A DNA stretch of 64,000 nucleotides, from positions 186,001-250,000 of the forward strand of contig NZ_PUEJ01000002.1 in assembly GCF_002982075.1 (NCBI RefSeq). The letters run 5' to 3'. The translations under genes were made by a program, and so were the position numbers. Shown here in pieces: positions 9,254 through 17,494 of the stretch (positions within the stretch are counted from its first letter, which is position 1; each line of letters opens with the position of its first letter). The notes beneath the pieces are model-generated. The model was not told the origin of the DNA, did no database searches, and worked only from the letters and a program-made list of their open reading frames with translations. This DNA comes from Labrys okinawensis (lineage in GTDB: Bacteria > Pseudomonadota > Alphaproteobacteria > Rhizobiales > Labraceae).

Positions 9254-9706
9254 ATGAAAGCCAGATTGAACCCCTTCGCCGCCTCTCCCGCCATCATGAA
9301 GCAGTGGCTCGACTTCTCGACCGGCATCGACGGGCTGGAGGTGAGCCTGATGGAACTGGTCAAGATGCGCGCCTCGCAGATCAATGGCTGCGGCTTCTGC
9401 CTGCATATGCACGCCCTCGACGCCCGCAAGCTTGGCGAGAGCGAGGAACGGCTCTATCTGCTCGACGCCTGGCGCGAATCGCCGCTCTATAACGACCGCG
9501 AACGCGCGGCCCTGGCCTGGACCGAAGCCCTCACGCTGGTTGCCGACAAGCGCGCGCCCGACGATGTCTATGAGCAGGTGAAGGCGCAGTTCACCGAGGA
9601 GGAACAGGTGAAGCTGACTTTGCTGATCGTCGCCATCAATGGCTGGAACCGGGTCAATGTCGGTTTCAACGCCGTGCATCCGGTGCGCGCGAAAGCGGCG
9701 GCCTGA
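9254..9706 (+). CDS. AhpD-like carboxymuconolactone decarboxylase family protein
   Basis: 150 residues. The redox motif C46-G-F-C49 with His53 (NGCGFCLHMH) is that of the alkylhydroperoxidase D core. The protein probably reduces peroxides or another small oxidant in the cytosol. AGGAGG lies eight bases before ATG 9254 and too close to ATG 9248, so 9254 is preferred. The stop TGA overlaps the ATG of the sigma gene. ECF41 sigma genes are typically paired with carboxymuconolactone decarboxylases, oxidoreductases or epimerases, and the promoter upstream fits that pairing. Confidence 0.9.
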   Translation: MKARLNPFAASPAIMKQWLDFSTGIDGLEVSLMELVKMRASQINGCGFCLHMHALDARKLGESEERLYLLDAWRESPLYNDRERAALAWTEALTLVADKRAPDDVYEQVKAQFTEEEQVKLTLLIVAINGWNRVNVGFNAVHPVRAKAAA

Positions 9707-10584
9707 TGCCGGGCGCCAGCCAGGCCGATGCGGCCGCGAGCTTCGATCCCTTGCGGCCGCGCCTGATCCGCATCGCCTATCGCATGCTGGGATCGGTCGC
9801 CGACGCCGAGGACGTGGTGCAGGATGCCTTCCTGCGCTGGCTCGACACCGACCGTGCCGAGGTGCGCGAGCCCCTGGCCTTCCTCACCCGCGTGGTCACG
9901 CGCCTGTGCCTGGACGTGCTCAAATCGGCCCGGCGCCAGCGCGAGACCTATGTCGGCCCCTGGCTGCCCGAGCCGGTGCTGGAGGAGGGCGAGGACGAGG
10001 TCGAGGACGTCACCTTGCCTCTCTTGCTGGCACTTGAGCGGCTCTCGCCGCTGGAGCGCGCCGCTTTCCTGCTGCACGACGTCTTCGGCGTCTCCTTCGA
10101 CGAGATCGCCGAGACCATTGGGCGCGATGCCGCCGCCTGCCGCCAGCTCGCCAGCCGGGCACGCACCCATGTGCGTGCCTCCCGGCCGCGTTTCGACATG
10201 CCGAAGGAGCGGGGGCTGGAGATCGCCCACGCCTTTTTTGCGGCCTCGCGCAGCGGCGACATGACGGCCCTGCAGGCCCTGCTGGCCGCCGATGTCGCCG
10301 TGCATTCCGACGGTGGCGGCAAGAAGCCGGCTGCGATGAAGCCGATCTTCGGCATCGAGGACGTGATGAAGCTGCAGGCCGGCCTGGCGCATTACTTCGC
10401 CGAGACCATGTCGAAGCTGGTGCGTTTCGCCTATATCAACGGCCTCCCGGGCTTCATCACCATCGAGCGCGACGACACGCTGCAGACCACGGCCCTCGAC
10501 ATCCGCGACGGCCAGATCGTCGGCATCTACGTCACCCGCAATCCCGACAAGCTCAGGCATATCGAGGAGGCGTCCCTGCATTGA
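9706..10584 (+). CDS. ECF41 family RNA polymerase sigma factor (SigJ-like)
   Basis: 292 residues: sigma region 2 (about 14-80), region 4 (about 115-165) and a SnoaL-like C-terminal domain (about 175-285) that modulates activity in place of a separate anti-sigma factor. Family signatures are present: WLPEP in the linker between regions 2 and 4, DGGGK in the C-terminal domain and NPDKL near the end. It overlaps the AhpD-like gene by one start/stop tetranucleotide and is probably autoregulated from the promoter at 9194-9220. Confidence 0.94.
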   Translation: MPGASQADAAASFDPLRPRLIRIAYRMLGSVADAEDVVQDAFLRWLDTDRAEVREPLAFLTRVVTRLCLDVLKSARRQRETYVGPWLPEPVLEEGEDEVEDVTLPLLLALERLSPLERAAFLLHDVFGVSFDEIAETIGRDAAACRQLASRARTHVRASRPRFDMPKERGLEIAHAFFAASRSGDMTALQALLAADVAVHSDGGGKKPAAMKPIFGIEDVMKLQAGLAHYFAETMSKLVRFAYINGLPGFITIERDDTLQTTALDIRDGQIVGIYVTRNPDKLRHIEEASLH

Positions 10585-10617
10585 GGAAGAGGTGGCAGCC
10601 GGCTTGGTTTGAGTAGC

Positions 10618-10772
10618 GCTGCCCCTCACCCTTACCCTCTCCCCGTAAGGACGGGGCGAGGGGCGTCAGGCGTTGCGCCTCGATGCGAGACAGGGCGCCT
10701 GCTGGATAGGGCGGGACATGGAAGTCCCCCTCGCCCTGTCCTTACGGGGAGAGGGTAAGGGTGAGGGGCAGC
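10618..10772. repeat. intergenic inverted repeat, type B (CTCCCCGTAAGGACGGGG)
   Basis: Long complementary arms at about 10618-10664 and 10726-10772 (GCCCCTCACCCTTACC... and its complement), each with an internal CCCCGTAAGGACGGGG-like hairpin. Same family as parts of the elements at 24808-25047 and 28568-28788. It lies between the convergent sigma factor and aldo/keto reductase genes. Confidence 0.85.
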
Positions 10773-10794
10773 ACAATTCTCGAAAATCTACCCC

Positions 10795-11862
10795 CTACCC
10801 CCGCGTCGGGATCTTCAGCCCGCCGAACATCACGTTGCGTGTCAGCGGGCGATTGAGGAAGTCGTGCGGGAAGCCGAGTTCGATGGCGCTAGCCGCCTCC
10901 AGCCGGGCACGCTGCTCGTCCGAGAACGTCACCTCGAGCGCGCCGAGATTGTCCTCCAGTTGGGCCAGGGTGCGGGCGCCGATGAGGGGTGAGGCAACCG
11001 CTGGGTTAAGCAGCGTCCAGGCCAAAGCCACCTGCGAGGGCGTATGCCCGGTCTCGCCGGCGACGGCCTTGACCGCCTCGGCGATATCGAGACCGCGTTC
11101 GGTGAGCGCGCCATTCCCGAGCGCGACGTTGCGGCGGGTGCCGGAGGCTTCGGCCGAGCCACCGCTGTCGTCGAGATCCGCCCGGCTATATTTGCCGGCG
11201 AGCACGCCGCTGGCCAGCGGCGACCAGGGAATGACGCCGAGCCCCATTTCCCTTGCCATCGGCATCAGCTCACGCTCGATGGTGCGCTCGATCAGATTGT
11301 ACTCGACCTGCAGGGCGATCAGCGGCGCCCAGCCGCGGAGATCGGCGATGGTCTGCATGCGGGCGATCTGCCAGGCCGGCGCATCCGAAATGCCGGCATA
11401 GACGATCTTGCCGGCCCGCACGAGATCGTCGAGGCCGCGCAGCACTTCCTCCACCGGCGTGGTGAAGTCCCAGGCATGCAGATAGAGCAGGTCGATATAG
11501 TCGGTGCCGAGCCGCTTCAGGCTCTCTTCCACCGAGCGCACCATGCTCCTGCGGTGGTTGCCGCCGGAATTGGGATCGCCGGGACGGGAGGGCAGCGTGT
11601 ATTTGGTAGCGATCACCAGCCGGTCGCGGCGATCGGCGGCGAAGGCGCCGACAAAGCGCTCCGAGGTGCCGTTGGTGTATTGGTTGGCGGTGTCGATGAA
11701 ATTGCCGCCGCGATCGACATAGGCGTCGAAGATGCGGCGGGCCTCGGCCTCGTCGGCACCCCAGCCCCAATCCGTCCCGAAGGTCATCGTGCCCAGCGAC
11801 AGGGGCGATACCCGCAGGCCGGAGCGGCCGAGCAGGCGATAGTCGTCCAAAGCGAGAGTCAT
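10795..11862 (-). CDS. aldo/keto reductase
   Basis: 355 residues with the complete aldo/keto reductase tetrad Asp57, Tyr62, Lys87 and His129 (FIDTANQYTNG, VIATKYT, IDLLYLH) and the C-terminal cofactor segment PLIGARTLAQLEDN. NADPH-linked carbonyl reduction in the cytosol is expected; the substrate is unknown. ATG 11862 has GAAGG nine bases upstream, whereas ATG 11871 abuts it. A LysR regulator is divergently transcribed 101 bases away and is the natural candidate controller. Confidence 0.92.
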   Translation of the reverse strand: MTLALDDYRLLGRSGLRVSPLSLGTMTFGTDWGWGADEAEARRIFDAYVDRGGNFIDTANQYTNGTSERFVGAFAADRRDRLVIATKYTLPSRPGDPNSGGNHRRSMVRSVEESLKRLGTDYIDLLYLHAWDFTTPVEEVLRGLDDLVRAGKIVYAGISDAPAWQIARMQTIADLRGWAPLIALQVEYNLIERTIERELMPMAREMGLGVIPWSPLASGVLAGKYSRADLDDSGGSAEASGTRRNVALGNGALTERGLDIAEAVKAVAGETGHTPSQVALAWTLLNPAVASPLIGARTLAQLEDNLGALEVTFSDEQRARLEAASAIELGFPHDFLNRPLTRNVMFGGLKIPTRG

Positions 11863-11963
11863 GGTCGTCATCCTTCGTTGCGATGCTGGGCGGAAGATGG
11901 CGGCTGACGACTGCTGCGTTAATGGTGTAGAATTCGCATGGGTTATGAAGAAGGGCCTGTATA

Positions 11964-12866
11964 ATGCGCGGCAGCGACCATGCGGAACTGCGGGCTTTCG
12001 TCGCCGTGGTCGAGCATGGCAGCTTCGTGAAGGCGGCCGCTCATCTCGGGCTTTCTCCCTCCGCCCTCAGCCAGACCATCCGCTCGCTGGAGGAAAGGCT
12101 CGGCGTGCGCCTCCTCAACCGCACCACCCGCAGCGTGGCGCCGAGCCAGGCCGGCGAGCGCTTCCTCGCCCGGCTGCGTCCGGCCTTGTCCGATCTCGAC
12201 GCCGCCGTCGCCGATCTCAGGAGCCTGCGCGACAGCCCTTCCGGCCTGCTGCGCATCAATGCCACGCGCATCGCCGCCATCCATGTCATCGGGCCGCTGA
12301 TCGGCCCCTTCCTCGAAGCCTATCCCGACATCACGCTCGATCTCGTCAGCGAGGACAGGCTGATCGACATCGTGGCCAACCGCTTCGATGCCGGCGTGCG
12401 CCTCGGCGAGATGGTGGAGAAGGACATGATCGCCGTGCGGCTCGGCGGCGAGCTCCGGCTGATGGCCGTCGCCGCCCCGGCGTATCTGGCGCGCCACGGC
12501 ACGCCCGCGACGCCGCACGATCTCGCCCGCCATCGCTGCATCAATTTCCGCTGGCCGACCGACCTCAGCCTCTATCACTGGGAATTCGAGCGCGAAGGGC
12601 GCCCGCTCGAAGCGGCCGTCGAAGGGCCCCTGATCGTCAACGAACCGGAGGTCGCCTGCCAAGCGGCGCTGGCCGGCGTCGGCATCGCCTATCTGTTCGA
12701 GCACCAGGTCCGCCCCGGGCTCGACTCGGGCCAACTCGTCCACCTGCTAGCGGACTGGTCGCCGCCCTTTCCAGGCTTCCACCTCTATTATCCCAGCCGC
12801 CGCCAGATGGCGCCGCCGCTGCGGGCCTTCCTCGACTTCGTTGCGGCGAGATCCAGACAAGCTTAA
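11964..12866 (+). CDS. LysR family transcriptional regulator
   Basis: 300 residues: N-terminal winged helix-turn-helix (about 6-65, with SFVKAAAHLGLSPSALSQ as the HTH) and a LysR substrate-binding domain (about 92-295). The LNRTTRSVAPSQAGERF segment is typical of the CrgA-like branch. Divergent orientation to the aldo/keto reductase gene suggests it controls that gene and itself. Confidence 0.93.
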   Translation: MRGSDHAELRAFVAVVEHGSFVKAAAHLGLSPSALSQTIRSLEERLGVRLLNRTTRSVAPSQAGERFLARLRPALSDLDAAVADLRSLRDSPSGLLRINATRIAAIHVIGPLIGPFLEAYPDITLDLVSEDRLIDIVANRFDAGVRLGEMVEKDMIAVRLGGELRLMAVAAPAYLARHGTPATPHDLARHRCINFRWPTDLSLYHWEFEREGRPLEAAVEGPLIVNEPEVACQAALAGVGIAYLFEHQVRPGLDSGQLVHLLADWSPPFPGFHLYYPSRRQMAPPLRAFLDFVAARSRQA

Positions 12867-12898
12867 TGTTGCACGATATCGTCGAGGAGTGACGTCAT

Positions 12899-13285
12899 AT
12901 GCATCTACGAGCGGATTCCGGTTCTGCGTCCAAGAATGATCCTCATCGATCCTATATTTATCTAAAAGATCAATCTGAGAATTATTGTTTCTCCCTTATG
13001 CGTTTTAAGGGACAGGACATGATTGAAATCATGGTTTCTGACCAGGTTAACTACAAAGTTATCGACTTAAATATAATATTATCTAATAATGAATTAACCG
13101 CAAATCTTGGAGCGGATCTCGCTTATAAACTCCACGGGCATGAAACTTATATTATTGATCTCGGTGAAGATAAAGAATTTATCCTGCATTTAATAACGGT
13201 TCTTCGAGAGATTTTTGATGGGAAACAAGGTTTAGTTATCGGAGAGGATTATAAAAATGTAAATTTCTTAACTGAACCAAAATGA
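12899..13285 (+). CDS. AT-rich hypothetical protein, 128 aa
   Basis: Unrecognised soluble protein without signal peptide or membrane helix. GAGGAG eight bases upstream supports ATG 12899. The coding DNA is strikingly AT-rich, with codons such as TTA, ATA, AAT and AAA, against a GC-rich background on both sides, which points to recent transfer. The segments INIILSNNELTANLGADL-like and HETYIIDLGEDKEFILHL look like an alternating strand/helix fold of small immunity or adaptor type, but I cannot assign a family. It lies between a LysR gene and a convergent GNAT gene. Confidence 0.75.
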   Translation: MHLRADSGSASKNDPHRSYIYLKDQSENYCFSLMRFKGQDMIEIMVSDQVNYKVIDLNIILSNNELTANLGADLAYKLHGHETYIIDLGEDKEFILHLITVLREIFDGKQGLVIGEDYKNVNFLTEPK

Positions 13286-13315
13286 AAACCACGAAGTAAG
13301 ACTGCCTGCTCTAAA

Positions 13316-13783
13316 CTAATCCAGGCGCATATGCAGCAGCGGATAAGGGCGTCCGTCGCCATCGAGCGCGGAGCGGCCTGTCTCGACGAAGCCGAGATGG
13401 CGGTAGAAGCCGACGGCCTGGGTGTTCTGCTCATTGACGTCGACGGTCAACGACCCCTCGCTTTGCTCCCTGGCATGGCGCACCAGCAAGGTGCCGATGC
13501 CCTGGCCACGCTTGGCGGGATCGATGAACAGCGAATCGATATGGCGATCGGACATGCCCATGAAGGCGAGCGGCCGGTCGTCGCCATCAACGGCAACATG
13601 CAGGGGAGCAGCCGGCAGGTAATCGTTGGCGACCAGCTTGTCGATCGCCTCGAAATCGCCGGGCAACAGGAAATCATGCGTCACCTTGACGGACCCGCGC
13701 CAGATCTCGAGCAGATGGGGCACGTCCGTAGGACGCGAGGAGCGAAGGGTGATCATGACAAGCAAGTCCAAATAAAGTGACAT
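13316..13783 (-). CDS. GNAT family N-acetyltransferase
   Basis: 155 residues with the acetyl-CoA pyrophosphate loop RGQGIGTLL and the later NTQAVGFYRHLGF helix typical of YjaB-type GNAT enzymes. Acceptor unknown. The ATG at 13783 directly follows the TGA of the HAD gene, indicating translational coupling; ATG 13756 (MITLRSS) is an equally plausible start that removes nine residues. Last gene of a minus-strand run beginning at the ScfR-type regulator. Confidence 0.88.
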   Translation of the reverse strand: MSLYLDLLVMITLRSSRPTDVPHLLEIWRGSVKVTHDFLLPGDFEAIDKLVANDYLPAAPLHVAVDGDDRPLAFMGMSDRHIDSLFIDPAKRGQGIGTLLVRHAREQSEGSLTVDVNEQNTQAVGFYRHLGFVETGRSALDGDGRPYPLLHMRLD

Positions 13784-14392
13784 TCATGCCGGCAGGATGT
13801 CGAGCAGACGGCGGAGATCCGTGATGGTAGCGCCCTCTCGCCCCGCCCGGCCCACGCCGCAGCGATCGAGGTGTAGAGCCTGCAGACCCGCCCCTCTAGC
13901 GCCCTCATAGTCGCTTCGCCAGCTATCGCCAACCATCAGAATTTCTGCTGGCACACAGTCCAGCTGGAGGCATAGGGCCCGATAAAAAGCAGGATCGGGC
14001 TTTGCAGCGCCGATCTCGAATGAGAAGCAGGCACAGTCCAACAGATCAGCGAAGAGAGCCTCCAGCGGAGCTGCATAGGGTTGCGCAAGATTAGAGGCAA
14101 GGGCGACGCGATAGCCCGCCCGACGCAGTGCGATAAGAACCTCACGGCTTTCCGCAAAAGCGCGGATGGAGGCCAATTCCGCTTCGAGATCGGCCTTCCA
14201 TTCGAGGCTCGGCTGCACGCCGCACAGATCGGCAAATGCGGCGAGATCGAGCGGCCGCGTGATTGACGAGGCCAAAACGCCAGCCCGCGGGCCCCGCGCG
14301 ATCTGCACATAGGGCCGGCGCTCGTCTACGATCTCGACCACCGTGCCGAACGCGTCGAAAGCAACGGCCTTGATGGCACGAGTCCGGTTCAT
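13784..14392 (-). CDS. HAD family hydrolase
   Basis: 202 residues with all four HAD motifs: FDAFGT with nucleophile Asp13, LASN (motif II Ser), AAKPDPAFY (motif III Lys) and GDSWRSDYEGARGAG (motif IV acids). The DxFGT form of motif I is that of haloacid-dehalogenase/phosphatase type I members, so a small-molecule phosphatase or dehalogenase is possible. It abuts the GNAT gene downstream and lies 15 bases from the EVE gene upstream. Confidence 0.88.
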   Translation of the reverse strand: MNRTRAIKAVAFDAFGTVVEIVDERRPYVQIARGPRAGVLASSITRPLDLAAFADLCGVQPSLEWKADLEAELASIRAFAESREVLIALRRAGYRVALASNLAQPYAAPLEALFADLLDCACFSFEIGAAKPDPAFYRALCLQLDCVPAEILMVGDSWRSDYEGARGAGLQALHLDRCGVGRAGREGATITDLRRLLDILPA

Positions 14393-14407
14393 CTGGCGGC
14401 TCAGCTA

Positions 14408-14827
14408 TCAGCCCTTATAGCCACCCATGGCGCAGACGATCTGCCATTCCTCGTCCGTCACCGGCTGCACGGACAGGCGCGACAGCTTCACCAGCGCCAT
14501 GTTGGCGAGCTTGGGCTCGGCCTTGACGTCGGCCAAAGTCACCGGCTTGGGGAAGGGCGCCACCGCCTTGAAATCCACTAGCACCCAGGGCTGGCCGGGC
14601 GTGGCCGGGTCCGGATAGTGCTCGCGCACCACCTCGGCGACGCCGACCACGGCCTTGCCTTCATTGGAATGGTAGAAGAAGGCCTTGTCGCCCTTCTTCA
14701 TCGCCATCAGGTTGAGTTTGGCGGCATGGTTGCGCACGCCGTCCCAGGGCGTACCCTTGTCGCCGGCGGCGACCTGCTGGTCCCAGCTCCACACTTCGGG
14801 TTCGGACTTGATCAGCCATTGGGCCAT
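14408..14827 (-). CDS. EVE domain-containing protein
   Basis: 139 residues, a single EVE (PUA-like) domain. The hallmark start WLIKSEPEVWSWD, the GTPWDGVRNHAAKLNL segment and GDKAFFYHSNEGKAVVG are all present. EVE domains bind modified nucleotides; in bacteria the free-standing form is widespread and of uncertain role. Ends a short operon-like stretch with the YciI-like gene 19 bases upstream. Confidence 0.93.
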   Translation of the reverse strand: MAQWLIKSEPEVWSWDQQVAAGDKGTPWDGVRNHAAKLNLMAMKKGDKAFFYHSNEGKAVVGVAEVVREHYPDPATPGQPWVLVDFKAVAPFPKPVTLADVKAEPKLANMALVKLSRLSVQPVTDEEWQIVCAMGGYKG

Positions 14828-14846
14828 GTCGATTGCCCCGCCGCGA

Positions 14847-15137
14847 TCAGAGGCCGGCCGGGGGCTTGATGCCCCAGCGCCAGCGGCGGATGCTCGTAGA
14901 GGCGAACAGGCCGGCCTTGGCGTAAGGATCGTTTTCGGCGAAGGTCCGGGCCTCGGCCTCGCTGGGGAAATCCACGATCAGCAGCGAGCCCACCATCTTC
15001 TCCTCGGCGTCCAGGAACGGGCCGGCGCCGAGGATATGAGCATCCTGCGTCTTCAGATAATCGAGGTGAGCCGGGCGCGTCGCCTGCCTGAGTTCGAGAC
15101 CGTTGGGAATGTCCTCGCATTGGATGACGAATAGCAT
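14847..15137 (-). CDS. YciI family protein
   Basis: 96 residues, ferredoxin-like fold. The conserved YciI His (RPAHLDYL) and the following acidic residue, together with GPFLDAEEKMVGSLLIVDF, match the family, whose proposed His/Asp pair suggests a small catalytic role that is not established. ATG 15137 begins MLFVIQCED, the family's usual first strand; the open frame continues upstream only into the cytochrome gene's shadow. Confidence 0.9.
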   Translation of the reverse strand: MLFVIQCEDIPNGLELRQATRPAHLDYLKTQDAHILGAGPFLDAEEKMVGSLLIVDFPSEAEARTFAENDPYAKAGLFASTSIRRWRWGIKPPAGL

Positions 15138-15226
15138 GGCGGCGCCTTTCCTGATGTCGGTGTCCTCGCGTAGCGATTCCGGGAGACGATGTCGAGAGGC
15201 ATGCCAGGCTCGATTCCGGCCGGCGC

Positions 15227-15775
15227 CTACGCTTGCCGATCGCCATCGCCACGATCCCGGCCGCGCAGCATGCCGCCGAGGACTCCGTCGCGCAGCACGA
15301 TCGCGTGGAACAAGGCCGCCAGCGCATGCAATGCGACGAGGGCGACGAGAGCCCAGGTCAGCAGGGCATGCAGGCTCAGCATCGTGCGCGGCGATATTCC
15401 CTCCAGCCCCGTCAGCACGGGCATGGGCAGCAGGCCAAAAGCGAGCGGGGGTGGCATGAACGGCGCGGGACGATAGCCAAGCCAGCCCGTCAGCGGCACG
15501 AGGAGGAGCAAAGCGTAGAGGCCCGCATGGCCGAGGGATGTCACGATTGCGACAAGCGGCAAGCGCAGGCGGCGTGGTGCGCGGTCGAATATCCGCGAGC
15601 CGAAGCGAAGCAGGGTCAGCGCGAGGATGACGAGGCCCAGCGACAGATGGATCGTCAGCCAGACATTGCCCGCCATGGCCATGCCGTCGAGGAGGAAAAG
15701 ACCGATGGCCCATTGTGCGGTGATCGCGATGGCCGTGAGCCAGTGGAACAGCCGGGCCCTCAGGCTCCACCCCAT
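15227..15775 (-). CDS. cytochrome b561
   Basis: 182-residue integral membrane cytochrome with four helices. Candidate haem-ligand histidines are His11 (RLFHWL), His43, His83, His136 and His150 at the expected helix positions. Members move electrons between quinol or periplasmic donors and other carriers. The start lies 13 bases after the ScfR-type regulator gene on the same strand, so the two are probably cotranscribed. Confidence 0.88.
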   Translation of the reverse strand: MGWSLRARLFHWLTAIAITAQWAIGLFLLDGMAMAGNVWLTIHLSLGLVILALTLLRFGSRIFDRAPRRLRLPLVAIVTSLGHAGLYALLLLVPLTGWLGYRPAPFMPPPLAFGLLPMPVLTGLEGISPRTMLSLHALLTWALVALVALHALAALFHAIVLRDGVLGGMLRGRDRGDGDRQA

Positions 15776-15788
15776 CCCCGCCCCCGGC

Positions 15789-17192
15789 CTAGACGATGCG
15801 ATAGGGCACGATTTCGCGCCGGTCGTGGTTCACCGCCAGATGGGCCTTCAAGGGCGGCATGGCGCGCTGGTGGCAATGCGGGCGCTCGCAGATGCGGCAG
15901 GAGATGCCGATCGGATCGAAATCCGCCCGATTGGAAAGATCCAGGCCGTCGGCGTAGACGAAGTCCCTGGCATAGGCGATTTCGCAGCCCAGCGTGATGG
16001 CATAGCGCCGCTGGGCTGCATTGAAGCCGCCGCCGCCCTTGGCGACCTCGGTGGCGACGCTGAGATAGCGCTCCCCGTCGGGCGTCTCGGCGAGCTGGCG
16101 GATGATGCGGCCCGGCGCCTCGAAGGCCTGGTGCACGTTCCAGAGCGGGCAGGCGGAACCGAAGCGGGCGAATTGCAGCTTGGCCGCGCTGTGGCGCTTG
16201 GTGATGTTGCCGGCCCGGTCGATGCGGGCGAAGAACACCGGCACACCCTTGAAGCCCGGCCGCTGCAGGGTGGAAAGGCGATGGGCCACCTGTTCCAGGC
16301 TTGCGCCGAAGCGCGCGGCCAGGAGTTCGAGGTCATGGCGCAGTTCCCGCGCGGCGGCATGGAAGGCCCGGTAGGGCAGGGTCAGCGCACCGGCGAAATA
16401 ATTGGTGAGGCCGATGCGGGCAATTTCCACCGCCTCGGTGCTGCGCCAGTCTGCCCCGGCCAGGATGGCAGCGATCTCGGCTTCCGCCTCCAGGGCGGCG
16501 ATCTGGAAGGCGAGCTGGAAATGCCGGGTGGCGGCGGGTGAATAGGGGTGCAGGCGCAGCACCCGCGCCTCCTTGTCGAAGCCGCGGATGATGCCTTCCT
16601 CGGCCGGCGCCTGCATCACCCTGACCTGATGGCGGCTTTCGAGATGAGCGGTGAAGGCGGCGCCGGGCTCGCGGCGGGGCAGCCCCAGGCGCTCGGCCAG
16701 GGCCTCGGCGGCGGTGTCGAGCTCATGCACGTAATTGTCGAGGAAGTGGAAGAAATCGCGCACCTCCTCATAGGGCGTCGGCTCCGACAGGCCTCCCGCC
16801 AGCCGCCCGTCCAGGCTGGCCAGCTGTTCGGAGTTGCGCCTGTAGGCCTGGTGCGCGGTGATCAGGGCATGGGCGAAGCTCGGCGCATTCTGGGTGACCA
16901 GCTTCAATTCCTGCAGGCTCGGCGCCAGCGCGTCGAAGAGCGGATCGGCCAGGGCCTCGTTCAGGGCCGAGAGCAGGCGGTCGCCGTCGCTCTGCGCGAT
17001 GGTGGCGATGTCGATGTCGAAACGCTCGGCCAGGGCCAGCAGGACCGCGGCCGAAAGCGGGCGCTGATTGTTCTCCATCTGGTTGAGATAGGAGGTGGAG
17101 ATGCCGAGCCGTTGGGCGAACGCCGCCTGGGTAGCATGGGCAGCCTCGCGAATGGCCCTGAGGCGGGCGCCGATGAAGAGTTTGCCGGCCAT
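15789..17192 (-). CDS. short-chain fatty acyl-responsive XRE regulator (ScfR/PccR-type)
   Basis: 467 residues: N-terminal XRE helix-turn-helix (about 5-60, LGISTSYLNQMENNQRP), central IrrE-like/DUF955 region and a C-terminal DUF2083 domain with the cysteine cluster CRICERPHC. This is the family that in Rhodobacter (PccR) and actinobacteria (RamB, PrpQ-like) controls short-chain acyl-CoA metabolism. It is divergent from pccB, and three ATTGCRAA-like repeats cover its own upstream edge. Start at ATG 17192 (MAGKLFIG) places the HTH at the usual distance; the frame is open 12 codons further. Confidence 0.93.
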   Translation of the reverse strand: MAGKLFIGARLRAIREAAHATQAAFAQRLGISTSYLNQMENNQRPLSAAVLLALAERFDIDIATIAQSDGDRLLSALNEALADPLFDALAPSLQELKLVTQNAPSFAHALITAHQAYRRNSEQLASLDGRLAGGLSEPTPYEEVRDFFHFLDNYVHELDTAAEALAERLGLPRREPGAAFTAHLESRHQVRVMQAPAEEGIIRGFDKEARVLRLHPYSPAATRHFQLAFQIAALEAEAEIAAILAGADWRSTEAVEIARIGLTNYFAGALTLPYRAFHAAARELRHDLELLAARFGASLEQVAHRLSTLQRPGFKGVPVFFARIDRAGNITKRHSAAKLQFARFGSACPLWNVHQAFEAPGRIIRQLAETPDGERYLSVATEVAKGGGGFNAAQRRYAITLGCEIAYARDFVYADGLDLSNRADFDPIGISCRICERPHCHQRAMPPLKAHLAVNHDRREIVPYRIV

Positions 17193-17193
17193 G

Positions 17194-17219
17194 TTCGCAA
17201 TTTCGCAATTTGCAATTGC
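17194..17219. promoter_or_regulatory. candidate operator of the ScfR/PccR-type regulator
   Basis: Read on the minus strand, three tandem ATTGCRAA-like units (ATTGCAA, ATTGCGAA, ATTGCGAA) sit directly upstream of the regulator's start codon, in the divergent region shared with pccB. PccR-family proteins bind TTTGCAAA-type repeats, so these are the obvious candidate sites for autoregulation and control of pccB. Confidence 0.6.
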
Positions 17220-17317
17220 GGGTAGCATAAATCATGCATTCGCACTCTTTCAAGCAGGAAGGAGCGGCCGGGAAAAGCTAAGGGTCTGTCCATGAAAAGG
17301 ATCGAATTGGCTCGACC

Positions 17318-17411
17318 TTGTCGTTGCCGGGCTTGACCCGGCAATCCAGCCCTTCTCGAGACACGAAGCGGGAGTTGCTGGATGCCCGGGTCAGGCCCGG
17401 GCATGACAAAG
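17318..17411. repeat. intergenic inverted repeat, type E (TTGCCGGGCTTGACCCGGCAA)
   Basis: Arm 1 (TGCCGGGCTTGACCCGGCAATCCAG) and arm 2 (CTGGATGCCCGGGTCAGGCCCGGGCA-like) pair, and each folds on itself. A second copy is at 31776-31868. It lies in the leader of pccB, between the operator and the start codon. Confidence 0.8.
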
Positions 17412-17494
17412 GCCGCGTTTTCATGCCGCCACGGGCACTGCCTGCAGCGGGGGATATCGATCCGAGCGATGTCGAACCGTATGGAGCAAACCCG

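Noticed and set aside
12899..13285. Naming the AT-rich gene an immunity protein
   Set aside because: Composition and size fit, but there is no adjacent toxin and no motif I can recognise.
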